Origin: UBA1494_A sp963973975
GTDB taxonomy: Bacteria; Bacteroidota; Bacteroidia; Flavobacteriales_E; Vicingaceae
Assembly (NCBI GenBank): GCA_963973975.1
Contig: CAXBCF010000034.1
Coordinates: 1 to 22,753, forward strand
Direction: 5' to 3'
DNA: 22,753 nt
The notes under the pieces are model-generated. The model did no database searches and was not told where the DNA came from. It saw only the letters and a program-made list of their open reading frames with translations. The stretch's first letter is position 1; each line of letters opens with the position of its first letter. Made by a program: the position numbers and the translations under genes. Below, one piece after another: positions 1-8,348 of the stretch.

Positions 1-51
1 CAAATTCAAACAGAAACTGCTACTAAAGTAGAGAAGTTGATTATTCAGTAA
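1..51 (+). CDS. 3' end of an unidentified protein (partial)
   Basis: Reading from base 1 gives 16 codons (QIQTETATKVEKLIIQ) and a TAA stop at 49-51. The frame is open to the window edge and is followed 25 bases later by a strong intrinsic terminator, which is what the end of a real transcription unit looks like. The visible tail is too short to name a family. Confidence 0.55.
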   Translation, partial: QIQTETATKVEKLIIQ

Positions 52-75
52 GTATAAACTAACTATTAAATTAGA

Positions 76-110
76 AGCCCTAACCTGCATATGCAGGTTG
101 GGGCTTTTTT
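76..110 (+). terminator. strong rho-independent terminator
   Basis: Bases 76-89 pair with 92-105 (AGCCC, one G-U wobble, then AACCTGCA against its complement), giving a 13-14 bp stem around a very short AT loop, followed directly by a T run at 105-110. It lies just after the stop codon at 49-51 and should end that + strand transcript. Confidence 0.9.
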
Positions 111-373
111 GTATTAGACAAAATTTTAAAGGCTTCTCTTAAAAGCTGATTGGAATATTTCTGTAAACGCAATAGATGTGAATGATAACTGAATATGCTT
201 AATCGGGAAAAATATTTCGAAGAAAATATAATATATGCCTAGAAAATGGACAACACTTATTGAATATGTAAGACGATAGATGTCTCTAAAATGCTTAAAA
301 ATATGGGCTTAATGTATTAAAATATGCAATCACAATTAATATTATGTTTGAAATCTAAGACACTACTAACAAG
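111..373. other. AT-rich non-coding stretch
   Basis: No convincing ORF, RNA gene or hairpin was seen between the terminator and the 3' end of the leftward lamin-tail gene. The hexamer AATATG recurs about four times (near 192, 263, 299 and 321), which may be only base composition. No clear terminator for the leftward gene is visible here. Confidence 0.5.
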
Positions 374-2995
374 TTAATCTAAAAATGCAGCAACAACTGC
401 TGTTTCTTTAAAGAGTTGCTTTTCGCCATTGGGATGAAATGCTTCAAAAGAAATAATGTAAATCCCAATCCTAGCTTTTTGATTATCATCTGTTGTGCCA
501 TCCCAAATAAATCTACCTTCATTGCCTAGTAATTCATTGTTTACTAAGTGCCGAATTAACCTACCATTGCTATCATAAATAGCAACGTTTGCTACAAAAC
601 CAGGGGAATTGAAACGGTAATTGATTGTTGTGAAGTCTTGAAAACCATCTTGGTCGGGAGAGAATGTTTTTGGTTCTAAGCTAATTTCTCCACTAAATTC
701 GGTAGAAGTAAAGCGTTGAGAATTTTCATAACCAGGAGTTGCATAGTTTTCTCTTTTAGAAGCAGAATGAAAATTATCTCGCTCATTACTTGGTTGGTTG
801 GGGTCAATTCTTTCCAAAGAAACTCCCTTCAAATCTTTGAGCAAAGAAAAATGCATGTCTTCATCATAATCAATTCGATCGATAATGCTATTAGTTTCGT
901 TAATCAAAATAACTACACCATCAGAGTTATTGTAGGCAGGCAAACTACTCATTTCAATAAATCGTTCTGCTTTGGTAAATGGATATTCAGCTATAATATT
1001 GTTCAGATCCTTTGTAAAGCCAAGAAATTCATCAGGAAAAATGAGCTTAGTGATATCCGTGATTTCTCGAATAGTAGAAACTTGATCATTTTGAAAATTA
1101 GCTAAGCTCCAATTTTTTAGACTGAGTATTTTATTAGATCTGTTATAAATTTCAACAAAATCAGAACCGCCAGTTCTAGGATTAAATAAAACTTCATTGA
1201 TAACTAAATCATTGAATTTTGATTTTAAGGGCACTAGAAGTTGGATGTCGTTTTCTTTATCAGTATTTCCAATGCAATCAGTTAAACCATCAATGCTTAA
1301 GTTGATAATGGTGCCCGAATCTAAGGGCTCGCTTAGCCTGATTAAAAGTTGATTGAAAAGATTATCGAAATAATGTAAGGTATCGATAGTATTTCCATCT
1401 GAGAATATGAACAGGCCATTTGACAAGCTGAGAGAATCGATGTTTTCATCAAATTGTAATAGGATACTATCTGCAGATAAAATACTTACAAATATTAGTT
1501 TTGGGGGACTAGTATCAGGAGTTGTATCATAAATTGAATTAATCTTGCCTGGTGTACCTCCAATCGCTTCTATGGAAGAACTAAAATTTGGAAACCCACT
1601 GCACTTCGTGAATGGATTAACTTGCTCAAGTGTCCAACCACCATTTTGCTTACTGTTATCTTTATACCAAGCTAAATCATAATTGACTTCATCAATCAGT
1701 TCATTGTTTTTATCCTTAAGTTGAATTATATCCCCACCATTATTTAAAGTAGGAAAGCTAGCAACACCCATTACTTTTCCATATGGTGCAAAGTCATTCA
1801 CCATGCTTTCAGAACAGATAATGATGTAATCATTTGGTCTAAAAATTTCTGATTTGAGTTGAGTAGTTGAAGAAGGATCACTCAAAGTAAAATCTGCTAA
1901 ATCGAATAATTTATTGGAGGCATTGTAAAGTTCTACAAATTCCCCATCTGGAAGTCCGTTAGTAGATGAAAAGTCTGGGTAGAGCTCATTGATTACAATG
2001 TCTCTTAAATCAGCTGTAGCAGGGATAAAAAAAGTAAAATTTTGAGTAGTATTGAGCATTCTATTTCCACTTCTATCTTCAATATTTTGAACGAGTAATT
2101 CTAGATTATCTCCATTTGGAAATTCATTTGCAAAGCCCAATTCTAATTTTGAACTATCATTTCCTGAGAAAAAGACAGTATCTGGATTGCTAATTCCGTT
2201 ATTTACTGAAAAGTTTAAAGGGTTTAAAGCAGTTATTGGATCAAGAAGTTCATCGAATGATAGTTCTAAACTTCGGTTAGTTAGCACTTCTATAGCAATA
2301 ATTTCAGGAGGAATAGTATCTTGAAATGCACTGCCAGATACATCGAAATCGTCAAAGAAAAACTTATCAGAGCGGGTAGAAGTATACCTGCAAAAAACTC
2401 CAAAAAAATTACTCCTTATAATTTGATTGTCAATCGCAGTTCCTTGAGAAACATAGCTGCTGAATGTAGGCGAAGTGTCAATCAAAAGTTCCCAATTTGA
2501 TAAGCTGTCTTTGGTTACTTTTACCATTAATCTTGGATTGGTGGCAACTGTTCCGTCTACTCCATCAATTAAAAGGGTTTCAGTTGTACCGCTTTGTCGG
2601 TAAAGACTAACGTCATCAACTGTTCCGGATTGACCACCAATTTTAACAAAGTAACCATCTAATGAGCCTGTAAGATTCTGTTGATTGGAAACCAAATACA
2701 CTTTTGCGAAATTGCTGGTTGAGGGATCAAAGTCCAATTGCACAAAAAATTCCCAAGTTGTATTATTGATAACCTCGGATTTAGTGACTAAATATGCAGG
2801 TGATTGAGCAGTAGCGTCATTTAATTGAAGCTGTTTGCTGCTATTAATTTCAAATTTAGCAGTTTGACCAATCCATGTTGGATTAGCAGTAAAATTACTG
2901 TCGTTAAAGTTATCGGTAAAACCACTTTGTGCATTTGCCTTTTCACACACAACTAATACCAGAAAGGAATAAAATAATGTGCTGAATTTTTTCAT
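374..2995 (-). CDS. secreted lamin-tail domain surface protein
   Basis: An 873-residue exported protein. The frame is open 34 codons further upstream, but the ATG at 2995 begins a clear signal peptide (MKKFSTLFYSFLVLVVCEKANAQ), so I choose that start. After it come a lectin/concanavalin-like N-terminal region (about 25-220), an Ig-like (Big_5-type) domain (about 227-325), a lamin-tail domain (about 331-485, with the motif VINELYP and later EFVELYN), a second Ig-like domain (about 496-600), a second lamin-tail domain (about 600-755, VINEVLFNP and DFVEIYN) and a C-terminal FlgD/CHU-like beta domain beginning SPDQDGFQD. In Bacteroidota such proteins are envelope-attached or secreted and often lie near gliding or secretion functions; the role here is not known. 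I do not see a clear type A or B T9SS sorting tail, so the export route is open. A -7-like TAACTTTA lies on the minus strand at 3014-3021. It is divergent from asd. Confidence 0.85.
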   Translation of the reverse strand: MKKFSTLFYSFLVLVVCEKANAQSGFTDNFNDSNFTANPTWIGQTAKFEINSSKQLQLNDATAQSPAYLVTKSEVINNTTWEFFVQLDFDPSTSNFAKVYLVSNQQNLTGSLDGYFVKIGGQSGTVDDVSLYRQSGTTETLLIDGVDGTVATNPRLMVKVTKDSLSNWELLIDTSPTFSSYVSQGTAIDNQIIRSNFFGVFCRYTSTRSDKFFFDDFDVSGSAFQDTIPPEIIAIEVLTNRSLELSFDELLDPITALNPLNFSVNNGISNPDTVFFSGNDSSKLELGFANEFPNGDNLELLVQNIEDRSGNRMLNTTQNFTFFIPATADLRDIVINELYPDFSSTNGLPDGEFVELYNASNKLFDLADFTLSDPSSTTQLKSEIFRPNDYIIICSESMVNDFAPYGKVMGVASFPTLNNGGDIIQLKDKNNELIDEVNYDLAWYKDNSKQNGGWTLEQVNPFTKCSGFPNFSSSIEAIGGTPGKINSIYDTTPDTSPPKLIFVSILSADSILLQFDENIDSLSLSNGLFIFSDGNTIDTLHYFDNLFNQLLIRLSEPLDSGTIINLSIDGLTDCIGNTDKENDIQLLVPLKSKFNDLVINEVLFNPRTGGSDFVEIYNRSNKILSLKNWSLANFQNDQVSTIREITDITKLIFPDEFLGFTKDLNNIIAEYPFTKAERFIEMSSLPAYNNSDGVVILINETNSIIDRIDYDEDMHFSLLKDLKGVSLERIDPNQPSNERDNFHSASKRENYATPGYENSQRFTSTEFSGEISLEPKTFSPDQDGFQDFTTINYRFNSPGFVANVAIYDSNGRLIRHLVNNELLGNEGRFIWDGTTDDNQKARIGIYIISFEAFHPNGEKQLFKETAVVAAFLD

Positions 2996-3135
2996 CAGAA
3001 TCAAAATGGTTCGTAAAGTTAGTAATTTTGGGCACTCATAAAATCTATTTATTGGTCTAAAAGTCGCGCTTTCAGATGAATTAGCAAAAAGATTCACAAA
3101 GAAAATCGAAAAAATTCCACAAAAATTAAATCAAA

Positions 3136-4128
3136 ATGAAAATTGCTGTTGTTGGTGCTACCGGTTTGGTGGGAAGAGAAATGATTCAATTAATTGAAGA
3201 AAGAAAATTTCCTGTTACGGAATTAATCCCTGTTGCTTCCGAGAAAACAGTAGGATCTTTTATAGAATTTAAGGGCAAAAAGGTAGAAGTAGTGAGCATG
3301 GATACTGCAATTAGCATGCAGCCTGCAATTGCGCTTTTTTCTGCTGGCGGAAATGTTTCATTAAACTATGCTGAAAAATTTGCAGCCGTTGGAACTACTG
3401 TAATTGACAATTCTTCGGCTTGGAGAATGCACAACGATAAAGCTTTAATTATTCCTGAAATTAATGGTTCAATTTTGACTAAGAAGCATAAAATTATTGC
3501 CAATCCAAATTGTTCTACCATTCAATTATTAATGGCTGTAGCTCCACTTCACCGAAAGTTTAAAATTGATCGAATGATTATTTCAACTTATCAGTCTATT
3601 ACGGGAACTGGAGTAAAAGCGGTGGAGCAATTGGAAAATGAGGAAGCAGGTAAGCCAGGAGAAATGGCATATGCACATCAAATTTATAGAAACTGCATTC
3701 CTCAATGCGATGTTTTTGAAGACAATGGCTACACTAAAGAAGAAATGAAGTTGGTGAATGAAAGTCGTAAAATATTAGCACAACCTGACTTAAAAGTCAG
3801 TGCAACTGCGGTTAGAGTTCCTGTTGTAGGTGGTCATTCGGAAGCGGTAAACATCAGTTTCCTTAAATTTTTCGAACTAGAGCAGGTAATTGAAATCTTA
3901 AAATCTACTCCAGGAGTTGAAGTGATGGATGATCCAGAAAAGGGCGTTTATCCGATGCCGATTTTATCGAAAGGCAAAGACAGTGTTTTTGTTGGTCGTA
4001 TTCGCTTAGATGAAAGTGCTCCAAACAGCATTAATCTTTGGATTGTAGCAGACAATCTTCGAAAAGGAGCAGCAACGAATGCTTTGCAAATTGCAGAATA
4101 CTTAGTAAAGAATAACTTGGTAGATTAG
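3136..4128 (+). CDS. asd: aspartate-semialdehyde dehydrogenase
   Basis: A 330-residue cytosolic enzyme that reduces aspartyl-4-phosphate with NADPH to aspartate semialdehyde, the branch point to lysine/diaminopimelate, threonine and methionine. The N-terminus carries the Rossmann motif VGATGLVGRE (6-15). The catalytic cysteine is in NPNCSTIQL (C126), TGTGVKAVEQL lies at about 157-166, and the active-site histidine is in GGHSEAVN (H234). Length is normal for the family. ATG at 3136 gives the N-terminus directly at the nucleotide-binding strand. It is divergent from the lamin-tail gene and convergent with uvrC. A TAATTTTG element at 3022-3029 could be a -7 box, but it would leave a leader of about 100 bases. 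Confidence 0.97.
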   Translation: MKIAVVGATGLVGREMIQLIEERKFPVTELIPVASEKTVGSFIEFKGKKVEVVSMDTAISMQPAIALFSAGGNVSLNYAEKFAAVGTTVIDNSSAWRMHNDKALIIPEINGSILTKKHKIIANPNCSTIQLLMAVAPLHRKFKIDRMIISTYQSITGTGVKAVEQLENEEAGKPGEMAYAHQIYRNCIPQCDVFEDNGYTKEEMKLVNESRKILAQPDLKVSATAVRVPVVGGHSEAVNISFLKFFELEQVIEILKSTPGVEVMDDPEKGVYPMPILSKGKDSVFVGRIRLDESAPNSINLWIVADNLRKGAATNALQIAEYLVKNNLVD

Positions 4129-4147
4129 TCTAGAGATACCATTATTT

Positions 4148-4178
4148 AATTACCAATTACCAATTGACAATTAATAAT
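4148..4178. repeat. heptamer tandem repeat (AATTACC-like)
   Basis: Four consecutive 7-base units, each beginning AATT: AATTACC (4148-4154), AATTACC (4155-4161), AATTGAC (4162-4168) and AATTAAT (4169-4175). A fifth AATT runs into the uvrC stop codon at 4179-4181. It fills the gap between the convergent ends of asd and uvrC. Confidence 0.6.
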
Positions 4179-5999
4179 TTACGAATCGTGGTTTTCATTT
4201 CTATGGAAGTAATCCCAAACTGCCTTTGCTCTTTTAAGCGGAAGGATTTCTTCTAACTCTTTTTGAGAAGCTTCTCGAATTCGTTTGACAGATTTAAAGT
4301 TTTGAAATAACTCGATGCTACTCTTTTTACCAATTCCTTCAATTTGAGATAATTCGGAATCGATAAATGCATTTGAGCGCCTGTTTCTGTGATGCGTAAT
4401 TCCAAATCGATGCGCTTCGTTTCTAAGGTGCTGAATTACTTTTAAACTCTCAGAAGATTTGTCCAAATACAAGGGAAACTGATCGCCAGGGAAATAGATT
4501 TCTTCTAGGCGTTTCGCAATTCCAATAATGGCAATCTTTCCTCTTAAACCCAACTGCTCTAGACTTTTTACTGAGGCGCTTAATTGGCCTTTTCCTCCAT
4601 CAATAACTATTAATTGGGGTAAGTCTGCGTCCTCTTCAATTAAACGTTTGTAGCGGCGTTGAATGACTTCTTCCATCGAGGCAAAATCGTCAGGGCCAAC
4701 AACGGTTTTTATGTTGAAGTGTCGATAATCTTTTTTAGAAGGCTTTGCATTTTTAAAAACCACACATGCTCCAACTGGATTAGTCCCTTGAATATTTGAA
4801 TTGTCAAAACATTCAATATGAATTGGCAATTCACTTAGTCTCAAATCTTTTTTTAGTGTTTCTAGTATTCTTTGGGTATGTCTTTCGGGATCTGTTTTCT
4901 CATGTTGTTTTCTTCGCTCCAGCATAAAGTATTTTGCATTGCGTTCGGAAAACTCGAGTAATTTTTTCTTATCACCTCTTTGTGGTAAAGTAAACTCAAT
5001 GCTTTCAATAGTTTCTAAATCAGGTAAAAATGGCACAATCACTTCTTTCGAAGTGCTGTTAAATCGATTTCTGAGCTCAATGATTCCCATTAGCAATAAA
5101 TCTTCTTTTTCTTCGTCCAAGCGTTTTTTTAATTCCAGTGTATGAGATTGAATAATGGCGCCATTATTCACTTTCATGAAATTAATGTAGGTTAAATCAC
5201 GATCTTCTACCATTGAAAAAACATCCACATTGTGAATGCTAGGGTTTACCACTGTTGATTTTGCTTGGTATTTATCCAGTGTATCAATTTTTTGTTTGTA
5301 TTCTGCAGCATTTTCAAATTTCAAGTTTTGTGCTGCTTCCTCCATTAATTCTTTCAACCTGCGTTTCACCGAAGAGATATTTCCCTTAATAATGCTTCTA
5401 ATTTCATCAATCTTTTGGAGGTAATCCGCTTCTGCTTGGAGTCCTTCACAAGGAGCTTTACAGTTGCCAATGTGATATTCTAAACAGCGCTTAAACTTAC
5501 CTTGCTGAATGTTTTTTTCACTTAAGTGATAGGCACAAGTTCTAAGTTTGTAATTCTTTCGAATTAAATCTAACAAAGTATTCAGCATTTTAACTGAAGC
5601 ATAAGGACCGTAGTATTCAGAACCATCTTTAATAATTGTCCTAGTTTTAAAAATTCTGGGAAACGCCTCTTTTTTAATGCATATCCAAGGATATGTTTTA
5701 TCATCCTTTAAAAGGACATTATAACGCGGTTGATGTTTTTTTATGAGGTTATTCTCAAGTAGCAATGCATCAAATTCTGTTTCAGTAAGAATGTATTTAA
5801 TGCTTTCGATCTTTTTAACCAATAGCCTTATACGTCCACTTTTTGATTGATCATTGTTGAAATAAGAACTAACCCTGTTTTTTAAGTGTTTGGCCTTACC
5901 CACATAGAGGATTTTTCCTGTTTTGTCGAAATATTGATACACTCCAGGTTTGGGTGGAGCAGCATCAATTTTTTCTCTTAGTTTTTTAGGAATATCCAT
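4179..5999 (-). CDS. uvrC: excinuclease ABC subunit C
   Basis: A 606-residue nucleotide-excision-repair nuclease that, with UvrA and UvrB, makes the 3' and 5' incisions around bulky lesions such as UV photoproducts. The GIY-YIG domain is at about 15-95 (GVYQYF at 19-24, YVGKAK at 32-37, R42). A UVR motif (UvrB contact) is near 210-245, with the sequence EEAAQNLKFENAAEYKQK. The RNase H-like endonuclease domain carries IECFDNSNIQG and LIVIDGGKGQ with its aspartates. The C-terminal helix-hairpin-helix is IEGIGKKSS onward. Length is typical. The gene is divergent from a MerR-type regulator across 130 bases, which could mean shared control. Confidence 0.97.
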   Translation of the reverse strand: MDIPKKLREKIDAAPPKPGVYQYFDKTGKILYVGKAKHLKNRVSSYFNNDQSKSGRIRLLVKKIESIKYILTETEFDALLLENNLIKKHQPRYNVLLKDDKTYPWICIKKEAFPRIFKTRTIIKDGSEYYGPYASVKMLNTLLDLIRKNYKLRTCAYHLSEKNIQQGKFKRCLEYHIGNCKAPCEGLQAEADYLQKIDEIRSIIKGNISSVKRRLKELMEEAAQNLKFENAAEYKQKIDTLDKYQAKSTVVNPSIHNVDVFSMVEDRDLTYINFMKVNNGAIIQSHTLELKKRLDEEKEDLLLMGIIELRNRFNSTSKEVIVPFLPDLETIESIEFTLPQRGDKKKLLEFSERNAKYFMLERRKQHEKTDPERHTQRILETLKKDLRLSELPIHIECFDNSNIQGTNPVGACVVFKNAKPSKKDYRHFNIKTVVGPDDFASMEEVIQRRYKRLIEEDADLPQLIVIDGGKGQLSASVKSLEQLGLRGKIAIIGIAKRLEEIYFPGDQFPLYLDKSSESLKVIQHLRNEAHRFGITHHRNRRSNAFIDSELSQIEGIGKKSSIELFQNFKSVKRIREASQKELEEILPLKRAKAVWDYFHRNENHDS

Positions 6000-6027
6000 C
6001 AGACAAATTTATGTTTGCTTTCTTAAA

Positions 6028-6060
6028 TTCGATATAATTCTTTCAAATATATCAATCGAA
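6028..6060. promoter_or_regulatory. candidate operator between uvrC and the MerR gene
   Basis: TTCGAT (6028-6033) and ATCGAA (6055-6060) form an inverted repeat, with an inner pair GATAT (6031-6035) and ATATC (6049-6053). This partly covers the putative uvrC -7 element at 6044-6051. MerR proteins bind dyads, so this is a reasonable site, but the repeat is short and AT-rich. Confidence 0.3.
6044..6051 (-). promoter_or_regulatory. putative -7 element for uvrC
   Basis: On the minus strand the sequence is TATATTTG, an exact match to the Bacteroidota TAnnTTTG -7 box, about 45 bases before the uvrC start at 5999. A good TTG at the usual -33 distance is not evident. Confidence 0.4.
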
Positions 6061-6129
6061 CACTAGTTAACTTTTATTGTTATCACAAGCATGTTAAACA
6101 TTTCAGCTTTTCATTAGTTAATTAGCCCT

Positions 6130-7002
6130 ATGACGGGAAGATATTCAATCAAAGATTTAGAACGCTTATCGGGTGTTAAGGCACACACCTTGAGAATTTG
6201 GGAGAAAAGGTATGATTTGCTTCAACCTGATCGTACAGATACAAATATTCGATATTATTCGGATAATGATTTAAAACGCTTGCTAAACGTTTCCTTACTA
6301 AGTAATAATGGGCTGAAAATTTCAAAGATTGTTGCTTTAAGTAGTGATGAGATTAAAAATCTCATTTTAGAAATTGATGACATTGAATTAATTAATCAAA
6401 AGCGGGTGGATGATTTAATCATTCCAACCTTGCAGTTTGACGAGACTACATTTAACCTCTTATTTAATCAATATGTAAAAGAAGTTGGGTTAGAAAAAAC
6501 TTTTACAAGTATTATCTACCCTTTTCTTGAAAAAATTGGTGTTTTATGGTTGAGTAATGAAATGCAACCTTCACAAGAGCACTTTACCACACATCTTATT
6601 CGTCAGAAACTTTCAGCAGCTATTGAAAGTTTAGTCTTGCCGAAAGATGCTAATAGAAAAGTTATCTTGTTTCTTCCAGAAGGGGAGTTCCATGAATTGG
6701 GTTTGTTATTTTTTGCTTATTTATACAAGAAAAATGGCGTTAACGTCTATTACTTTGGGCAGTCAGTTCCGCTAGATCAAATAAAAATGGCAGCTGCTAT
6801 TATCAAGCCTGATTGGGTTTTATCTTACTCAATCATTAAACCTAAAGAGGATCTTCAAAAAATGATTGATAACATGAGCGAATTTAAAGCTAGAGAGGTA
6901 TTTTTCTTGGAAAATAGATATCAATTTGGGTATAAATTAAAATATCCACCTTCAACTACTAGAGTTACCAATATTCAAGAAGCAATTAGTAAAATAGATT
7001 AG
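6130..7002 (+). CDS. MerR-family regulator with cobalamin-binding (CarH/LitR-like) domain
   Basis: A 290-residue transcription factor. The MerR winged-helix is at about 5-72 (YSIKDLERLSGVKAHTLRIW then EKRY). A helical cap and Rossmann-like domain of the B12-binding type follow. The cap carries W140 and E150-H151, exactly the Wx9EH spacing known from adenosylcobalamin photoreceptors of the CarH/LitR type. The Rossmann part has E186-x-H188-x-x-G191 (EFHELG), the lower-ligand motif, with SYS 41 residues later. The usual GG of the third motif is replaced (QFGYK near 264-268). Known relatives hold DNA in the dark and let go in light, mostly at carotenoid genes. Here the divergent neighbour is uvrC, and no carotenoid gene is in the window. 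Family certain; light sensing is inferred from residues only. Confidence 0.88.
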   Translation: MTGRYSIKDLERLSGVKAHTLRIWEKRYDLLQPDRTDTNIRYYSDNDLKRLLNVSLLSNNGLKISKIVALSSDEIKNLILEIDDIELINQKRVDDLIIPTLQFDETTFNLLFNQYVKEVGLEKTFTSIIYPFLEKIGVLWLSNEMQPSQEHFTTHLIRQKLSAAIESLVLPKDANRKVILFLPEGEFHELGLLFFAYLYKKNGVNVYYFGQSVPLDQIKMAAAIIKPDWVLSYSIIKPKEDLQKMIDNMSEFKAREVFFLENRYQFGYKLKYPPSTTRVTNIQEAISKID

Positions 7003-7011
7003 GCTTCTAGT

Positions 7012-7461
7012 CTAATTGTATTTCTTTTCTAATCCAATAAACCATTCTAGCAGCAATTGCTTTTCTTCAGCATTAATTTTAGCATCTCCATGAATCAACG
7101 TGTAGGAAGGTAAAGGCATTTTTTCTGCTTCAACTTCCTCTCTTGCTTCCTCCATTTTATGAGATTTTTTTTCAGCGTTATACTCGTTCCATATCGAGAA
7201 ATTCAAGTGTTCTCTTCCCTCGTTAATATGGTCTTGCAACCACCAAGAGAGTGGTGATATGTAAGAGTACCATGGATAGTTAATTTGATTGGAATGACAA
7301 TCGTAGCAGACATTTTTAATAATGTTTTTTACTTTGATTGGTGTATTTTCTATGCTTAAAATATCCGTTTTTTCTCCTGTGCTGTTAGCTATCCTATCTG
7401 GTTGAATGAATTGTGCAATCACCAATAGTGACAGCAAAATAATAAGAATTCGTTTTTTCAA
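7012..7461 (-). CDS. haem-binding domain protein (CxxCH)
   Basis: A 149-residue protein with an N-terminal membrane anchor or signal (about 4-20, RILIILLSLLVIAQF), then VCYDCHSNQ with one c-type haem motif (C52, C55, H56) and the conserved stretch YPWYSYISPLSWWLQDHI. This is the pattern of the Haem_bd domain family common in Bacteroidota. M115 in KMPLPSY is a candidate distal haem ligand. It is likely membrane-tethered on the outer face of the inner membrane; an electron-transfer or sensing role is possible but unproven. Its stop lies 9 bases from the end of the convergent MerR gene. Confidence 0.85.
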   Translation of the reverse strand: MKKRILIILLSLLVIAQFIQPDRIANSTGEKTDILSIENTPIKVKNIIKNVCYDCHSNQINYPWYSYISPLSWWLQDHINEGREHLNFSIWNEYNAEKKSHKMEEAREEVEAEKMPLPSYTLIHGDAKINAEEKQLLLEWFIGLEKKYN

Positions 7462-7481
7462 AGCTTAATATTTAGTTAAGG

Positions 7482-7511
7482 TAAAATTAAACTTGTTTTT
7501 GAATCTCACAA
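7482..7511 (-). promoter_or_regulatory. putative promoter of the haem-binding gene
   Basis: On the minus strand TTG (7511-7509) is followed after 19 bases by TAATTTTA (7489-7482), close to the Bacteroidota TTTG-N19-TAnnTTTG pattern. It lies about 20-50 bases before the start at 7461. Confidence 0.35.
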
Positions 7512-7602
7512 TACCCTATTTTGGTGAATTTATTTATGGATCGATAACAGTTCTACAATCTTACAAATTGAGATGCTTATGAAAAGTATCTATTAGATAG
7601 CC

Positions 7603-8295
7603 TTAACTCACCACTGCTTGCAACATCGACTCAAAAATTTTCAATCCGTCAACATTGTTTAGTTCAGTATCTGCAGCTCTCTCAGGGTGAGGCATCATGC
7701 CAAATACATTTTTATTTTTATTGCAAACACCTGCAATGTTTTCCAAAGAACCATTTGGGTTAGAGGCAGCAGTTATTTCGCCATTCTCTTCGCAATAACG
7801 AAAAATTATTTGCTGATTTTGATTCATTTCTGTCAGCATTTCTTCTGTGGCAAAATAACGTCCTTCAGCATGAGCAATTGGAATTTTTAATGCTTCATTA
7901 AGACTTAGTGATTGATTAATGATTGAAGCATTGTTATCTGCTTTGATATAAGTGTTTTTGCAGATAAATTTTTGATTGTTGTTGTGCAGTAAGGTGCCAG
8001 GCAATAACTTAGATTCACAAAGTATTTGAAAACCATTACAAATACCTAAAACATAACCACCTTCATTGGCGTGTTCCACCACTTTTTTCATAATGGGCGA
8101 ATAATTGGCAATTGCGCCCGAACGCAAATAATCTCCATAAGAAAATCCACCTGGTAAAACAATAAAATCTGCTCCTTTTAAAGAGCTGTCTTTATGCCAC
8201 AAATGTTCTACTTGATAGCCCATGATGCTTTCTAGCGCATAAATCATATCTTGGTCGCAGTTGGATCCGGGAAAAGTAATGACACCAAATTTCAT
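7603..8295 (-). CDS. purQ: phosphoribosylformylglycinamidine synthase subunit PurQ
   Basis: A 230-residue class I glutamine amidotransferase subunit that feeds ammonia to PurL in the fourth step of purine synthesis (FGAR to FGAM). The nucleophile elbow is GICNGFQ (C86), and the other triad residues lie in MPHPER (H203, E205). The oxyanion region LPGGFSYGDYLRSGA lies at 47-61. A free-standing PurQ implies a separate small-type PurL and PurS elsewhere in the genome. It follows the DUF6427-like gene by 53 bases and has its own -7-like box. Its product shares the purine/PRPP pathway with prs at 19.8 kb. Confidence 0.96.
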   Translation of the reverse strand: MKFGVITFPGSNCDQDMIYALESIMGYQVEHLWHKDSSLKGADFIVLPGGFSYGDYLRSGAIANYSPIMKKVVEHANEGGYVLGICNGFQILCESKLLPGTLLHNNNQKFICKNTYIKADNNASIINQSLSLNEALKIPIAHAEGRYFATEEMLTEMNQNQQIIFRYCEENGEITAASNPNGSLENIAGVCNKNKNVFGMMPHPERAADTELNNVDGLKIFESMLQAVVS

Positions 8296-8314
8296 AGTTA
8301 AAAATTAATTTTTA

Positions 8315-8322
8315 CAAAGGTA
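8315..8322 (-). promoter_or_regulatory. putative -7 element for purQ
   Basis: Minus-strand TACCTTTG matches TAnnTTTG and would start transcription roughly 13 bases before the purQ ATG. No clear -33 TTG at the standard distance, so purQ may also be read from the upstream genes. Confidence 0.4.
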
Positions 8323-8348
8323 CTTAAAAGCACTTGTTTCACTCTTTT

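Noticed and set aside
716..1105. 129-codon open frame on the plus strand inside the lamin-tail gene
   Set aside because: Antisense to a gene with clear domains; no start context or family resemblance.
2996..3097. N-terminal extension of 34 codons for the lamin-tail protein
   Set aside because: The extension has no signal character, while the ATG at 2995 starts a clear signal peptide.
6998..7016. ATTAG/CTAAT dyad between the MerR gene and the haem-binding gene as a terminator
   Set aside because: The 5-bp stem is made largely of the two opposing stop codons and has no proper T run.
7587..7599. TATCT/AGATA hairpin after purQ as a terminator
   Set aside because: Only 5 AT-rich base pairs with a short, interrupted T run on the minus strand.
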